Assembly: GCA_900547555.1 (NCBI GenBank)
Contig: URHG01000001.1
Coordinates: 78,987-142,986 of the forward strand
DNA length: 64,000 bases
Direction of reading: 5' to 3'
Source of the DNA: an uncultured Porphyromonadaceae bacterium
GTDB taxonomy: Bacteria > Bacteroidota > Bacteroidia > Bacteroidales > UBA11471
Shown: piece by piece, positions 60,899 through 64,000 of the stretch
Layout: every line of letters begins with the position of its first letter
Position numbering within the stretch: the stretch's first letter is position 1
Made by a program: the position numbers and the translations under genes
Notes under the pieces: model-generated
Database searches by the model: none
Told to the model about the DNA's origin: nothing
Seen by the model: only the letters and a program-made list of their open reading frames with translations

Positions 60899-60937
60899 AA
60901 AAAGTACCCTGCGCAGGGATTGTGCGCAGAGTACTTT
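60899..60937 (-). terminator. Strand-specific hairpin between the propeller lipoprotein gene and susC
   Basis: AAAGTACTCTGCGCA pairs with TGCGCAGGGTACTTT on the minus strand through 14 Watson-Crick pairs and one U-G, with a T run following. It could end or reduce transcription before susC. Confidence 0.75.
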
Positions 60938-60956
60938 GCTGGTTATGAGAAAATCA

Positions 60957-62423
60957 TCAATTCAGAGCGAATGCCCAAGCGGCAAACGAGGGATCCATAT
61001 CGTCGACAGTGAGCGAATATGGCGTGTAATTTCCGGAGAAGGTTTTGAATCCGCCGAATACCCAAGCGATGTTGTTTTCATCGACAACAACATACGGACT
61101 GAATGTTCCGGTATATTGAGGATTGATACCTTCGATTGCCGTCCAAGAGATACCGTCGGTAGTCTTGTAGATGTTGTTATTCATTACACGGGCTCCTTCT
61201 TCGTCGTAATAGAGACCGCCGAAGAGATAAGCCGTGTTACCTTCTTTGTTGGTTACGACAGTAGCGCCGCAGATAGGACCTACTTTTGTAGAATCGGCAA
61301 CTACGTCGAAGTTTTCTCCGTCGGTCGAGCTGGATACGGTAGCTTGCAAGTTCGTTGCACCGACATAGCCTCTTGAACCGCCCATGATAAATACCTTATC
61401 GTTCAGAGTAAAAGTCGTACACAAACTTTTCAGTGTACTCGATGCACTGGTTACTATATTATAGGTGGTGTCGGCTTTGACGAAGAGCTGTGAATTGGAG
61501 CCTTGGAACATGCCGAATGCCATCATAGCTCCGCTCTCCATATAAAGTTTGTCTTTAAATGTGTAGGGGGTGGGAGCTACAAAGCCGAAAGAACCCATTC
61601 CTATGAGCCTTTTGAACATATCGTCGGTAAGGGTCGAATTCCCCTCGATGCTTTCGTTGGTCCATGTACTGCCATTGCTGGTCGACCATGTACGGAAAGT
61701 CGTCAGTGTAAGGCTGGTACTCCAACCGTTCGATTCGATTTCGGGAGCATTGCCGTCTTGGTCGGTACCGATGGCACGGATACCGCCCATGATGTAAAGT
61801 TTGTTGTCATAAACGACAGGACGAGCTCCCATACCGCCGATGATTTCCGATGTATTGACTTCGGTCCAGCGAGTACCGTTGGTCGAGGTAAATACTTGAT
61901 AGAATGCGGCAGAATCGGCTGCGGTGTAACCCGAGGTGAAGGCATAGAATTTACCGTCGAAGAACGCTACCGAGTAATCGTACACATTAGAAGGAATACC
62001 TCCTGTGCGTATGTCGGCGCTGATTTGTTTACCGGCGGCCAAGTCGTCTTCGGTATCGGAGATGACTACCGTAAGGGTATAGTCTTTGGTCTTTCCGTCA
62101 TACGAGGCGGTGAGCACGATCGGATCGTTCAGGTCGAATGTTTCTCCCGCAACAGCAGCACCGTTTACGGTAACCGATGTGTTCATTGTCGCACTTACGG
62201 TAAGGGCGCAGGCTTCCAGTTCCGAAGGCTGGGTCGTCATGGGAACGGTACATTGGATTGTCAATGCCGATTGGTTGATAACTCCCGTATAGGAAGCTCC
62301 TTCCGAAGTGGCAACGGTTACACCGGTGATACCGAATCCCGTGTCATTGTCATCGTCGCTGCACGATGTGAAACTGAATACGGCACAAAGGGCCATAAGC
62401 AGCATAGCGTTAAGTTTTTTCAT
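60957..62423 (-). CDS. Surface lipoprotein with Ig-like and propeller-like domains (DUF6242-like)
   Basis: The product is 488 residues. The lipoprotein signal ends FSFTSCSDDD with lipidated Cys21. The acidic stretch after the Cys resembles surface-export signals of Bacteroidetes lipoproteins. Residues about 30-130 look Ig-like and end GKTKDYTLTVVIS. From about 145 on come kelch or BNR-like blades such as VVYDNKLYIMGG, FTLNDKVFIMGGSRG and TAYLFGGLYYDEEGA. The layout recalls DUF6242, but I am not certain. It probably helps SusD bind or process the ligand at the surface. Confidence 0.68.
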   Translation of the reverse strand: MKKLNAMLLMALCAVFSFTSCSDDDNDTGFGITGVTVATSEGASYTGVINQSALTIQCTVPMTTQPSELEACALTVSATMNTSVTVNGAAVAGETFDLNDPIVLTASYDGKTKDYTLTVVISDTEDDLAAGKQISADIRTGGIPSNVYDYSVAFFDGKFYAFTSGYTAADSAAFYQVFTSTNGTRWTEVNTSEIIGGMGARPVVYDNKLYIMGGIRAIGTDQDGNAPEIESNGWSTSLTLTTFRTWSTSNGSTWTNESIEGNSTLTDDMFKRLIGMGSFGFVAPTPYTFKDKLYMESGAMMAFGMFQGSNSQLFVKADTTYNIVTSASSTLKSLCTTFTLNDKVFIMGGSRGYVGATNLQATVSSSTDGENFDVVADSTKVGPICGATVVTNKEGNTAYLFGGLYYDEEGARVMNNNIYKTTDGISWTAIEGINPQYTGTFSPYVVVDENNIAWVFGGFKTFSGNYTPYSLTVDDMDPSFAAWAFALN

Positions 62424-62461
62424 ACGTAAAAATTTTAATGGTTATAGTATGTAAGTCTTTA

Positions 62462-63733
62462 TTACATCGACATGGCACCCATGGAGATCGATTTGCGGGG
62501 AGCCGGTTTTTCGGGGGCTACACCGTTGATGGCATTCTGTATGGCCGTGCGAATGGCTTCTCCGCGCAAACCTTTGGCGTAAAGGTTACCGTTGGCATCG
62601 ATCAGGACGATGTAAGGAATACCGCCGAACTGGTAATCGCTCATCAGTTTTTTACCACCGTCGGTGGCATGCATTTGCAACCAAGGCATGTTTTCTTCTT
62701 CGGCAGCTTTGAGCCAAGCGTCCTTATCAGCATCGATCGATACGCTCAGGAATTCGACACCTTTATCTTTGAATTCTTCGTAGTATTTTTTGAGATTGAC
62801 GATTTCTTTACGGCAGGGACCGCACCAAGACGCCCAGAAATCCACCAATACGATTTTTCCTTTGAGGTCGGCGAGAGAAAGCATCTTGCCGTCGATTTGC
62901 GGATAGGAGAAGGCAGGAGCAGGGTTACCGTTATTGAGACGTTCGCGTTGAGCTTTGGCTTTTGCTTCTTTGTCTTTGTATTCTTGTATGGGAGCATAGC
63001 CGGGATGAGCAGCAGCAAGGCTGTTCAACGTACTTTCGATGAGAGCTTTGTCTTCTTCTTTGTTCAGAGACGGCAAGAGTGCCAATACGCTGGTAAGCGT
63101 GTCGTTGTGCTCGACCAAGTAACGAATACGAGCTTTGAAATCGTCGCTGTTATATTCAAAGAGCGCTCCGTTTATGGCTGCACGGGGAGCTTCTTCGAGC
63201 TTGGCATTATAGACGGCTTTGGAGATGGCTATCATCGATTGATAGCTGCGGTATGAACAGAAATTGTACTGATTCATCAGCTCGTTTTTGGGACCGCCTT
63301 GAATATATACATAAGGGGGATTTTTGATTTTCACGCGGGCCGTATCGAAGCCTCGGAAATTGATGGTAAGGTCTTCATCTTCTCCCCAGATTCTTACCGA
63401 TTGCCATTTGCCACAGTCTACCGTGTAAACACCCGGTGTTGCGATGGGAAGGGTCAACGTGTACTCGTTGTTATCGTCGATGTCGGCTTCGGCGTAAACT
63501 TTTTTCTGTGTCCCTTCGTATTGATAAACCGTCATTTTGAATTCGGGTGCGGGTTGGTCGTAATTCCAATATCCTTTATAGGTAAATTGTACTTTACCTT
63601 TAATGGTGATTTGCGAGGGTGAATTTTGTTGCTCGGTTGTTGCCTGAGCTGCTTTTTTTGTTTTTCTTACTTTGGCCGATGCGTCGAAAACGAGCAATGA
63701 AACGACCAGCAGAGTGAGAATACGAAATTTCAT
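62462..63733 (-). CDS. TlpA-like thiol-disulfide protein, first gene of the SusCD locus
   Basis: The product is 423 residues from ATG 63733, which begins the signal peptide (MKFRILTLLVVSLLVFDASA). An upstream in-frame ATG at 63874 precedes the promoter. Residues about 45-135 are a beta domain of the DUF4369 kind, followed by a helical linker. The TlpA/AhpC-type domain covers about 285-400, with VLVDFWASWCGPCRKEIVNL and GGIPYIVLIDANGN. It is a periplasmic reductase or resacetase-like thioredoxin. It is 38 bp ahead of the lipoprotein gene. Confidence 0.85.
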   Translation of the reverse strand: MKFRILTLLVVSLLVFDASAKVRKTKKAAQATTEQQNSPSQITIKGKVQFTYKGYWNYDQPAPEFKMTVYQYEGTQKKVYAEADIDDNNEYTLTLPIATPGVYTVDCGKWQSVRIWGEDEDLTINFRGFDTARVKIKNPPYVYIQGGPKNELMNQYNFCSYRSYQSMIAISKAVYNAKLEEAPRAAINGALFEYNSDDFKARIRYLVEHNDTLTSVLALLPSLNKEEDKALIESTLNSLAAAHPGYAPIQEYKDKEAKAKAQRERLNNGNPAPAFSYPQIDGKMLSLADLKGKIVLVDFWASWCGPCRKEIVNLKKYYEEFKDKGVEFLSVSIDADKDAWLKAAEEENMPWLQMHATDGGKKLMSDYQFGGIPYIVLIDANGNLYAKGLRGEAIRTAIQNAINGVAPEKPAPRKSISMGAMSM

Positions 63734-63833
63734 AGCGGTTGAGTTTTGAAATGATATTATTGTTTTCTTTTTGCTTACATTTGTAAGCCGATTTTTTATA
63801 TGTGTTTTCTCTTTTATAGTGTTCTCTATGGTG

Positions 63834-63841
63834 CAAAGATA
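63834..63841 (-). promoter_or_regulatory. -7 box of the TlpA-SusCD locus
   Basis: TATCTTTG on the minus strand is about 100 bp before the ATG at 63733. The stretch from here to the window end is AT-rich and has no gene. Confidence 0.6.
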
Positions 63842-64000
63842 TACATTTGTTTTTGAAAAGATGCCCGAAAACATATTTTTTTCTTTTCAAGACTTAAAAT
63901 ATATCTTCTTTTTGCAACAATATGCAATTTCTTTGTGATAAATTGTTGTTTTTACATCTTTCTTTTGCTACATATTCCCTTTTTCAAAAAGTCGAAATAG

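Overview
The window reads as a chromosome segment of an anaerobic gut-type Bacteroidales bacterium. The evidence is a SusC/SusD pair, a type IX secretion (T9SS) cargo and a PorE-like lipoprotein, the exbB-exbD-exbD-tonB cluster, Bacteroidetes-specific families (DUF3822, DUF4861, DUF3256, DUF2027-Smr), and at least 25 upstream boxes of the form TAnnTTTG, the -7 element of the Bacteroidetes housekeeping sigma factor, with no Shine-Dalgarno-like spacing. A Barnesiella-like genus is my guess only. No rRNA, prophage, plasmid, insertion sequence or CRISPR was seen.

Layout. 1-6950: a repeat cluster, a T9SS-exported beta-strand-repeat protein, an operon of sialate O-acetylesterase and GH105 hydrolase, and a second, dense repeat cluster. 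6950-12260: queuosine genes queA-queF, divergent from DUF2027-Smr, then hisS and an acetyltransferase. 12260-18650: repeat cluster, PorE-like lipoprotein with a glycosyltransferase, a Crp-type regulator, a MATE transporter, repeat cluster. 18650-28400: nucleoside phosphorylase, YjbR protein, lipoprotein, RNase G, a 30-residue basic protein, HU, a four-gene operon (speA-truA-EamA transporter-DUF3256) and class II aldolase. 28560-34800: the energy-transduction cluster exbB-exbD-exbD-tonB, followed by a small membrane protein, a PstS-like lipoprotein and a TPR protein. 35200-43900: inositol phosphatase, DUF4861 and a beta-barrel, tRNA-Met, a DUF454-nucleotidyltransferase fusion, a split ThrE exporter, cca and a CE12-type esterase. 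44000-54200: lptF/G-like, ribBA, tsaC, a START-domain protein, a candidate small RNA, an esterase, mutY, DUF3822-rsmD and an M64-type peptidase. 54200-55000: repeat cluster. 55000-63900: a SusCD locus with two thioredoxin-fold proteins and a propeller-like lipoprotein.

How genes work together. queA and queF act in the last steps of queuosine synthesis. ExbB/ExbD/TonB would energise TonB-dependent receptors such as the SusC here. GH105, the SASA esterase, the CE12 esterase and DUF4861 suggest pectin (rhamnogalacturonan) use, though they are spread over 40 kb. The PorE-like protein would be part of the machine that exports the T9SS cargo at the left end.

The least explained content lies between genes. 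About 45 copies of a 28-45 bp unit sit in five clusters. The two ends of the unit change together in at least four matched ways (ATTCT/AGAAT, ATTCC/GGAAT, ATGCT/AGCAT, ATCTC/GAGAT), which points to selection on a folded RNA or single strand. Embedded among them are three copies of a ~250 bp element with its own covarying terminal hairpin, two inverted copies of an ~85 bp terminator-like element, and a 77 bp decayed copy of part of the neighbouring M64 gene. I recognise no named family for these elements.
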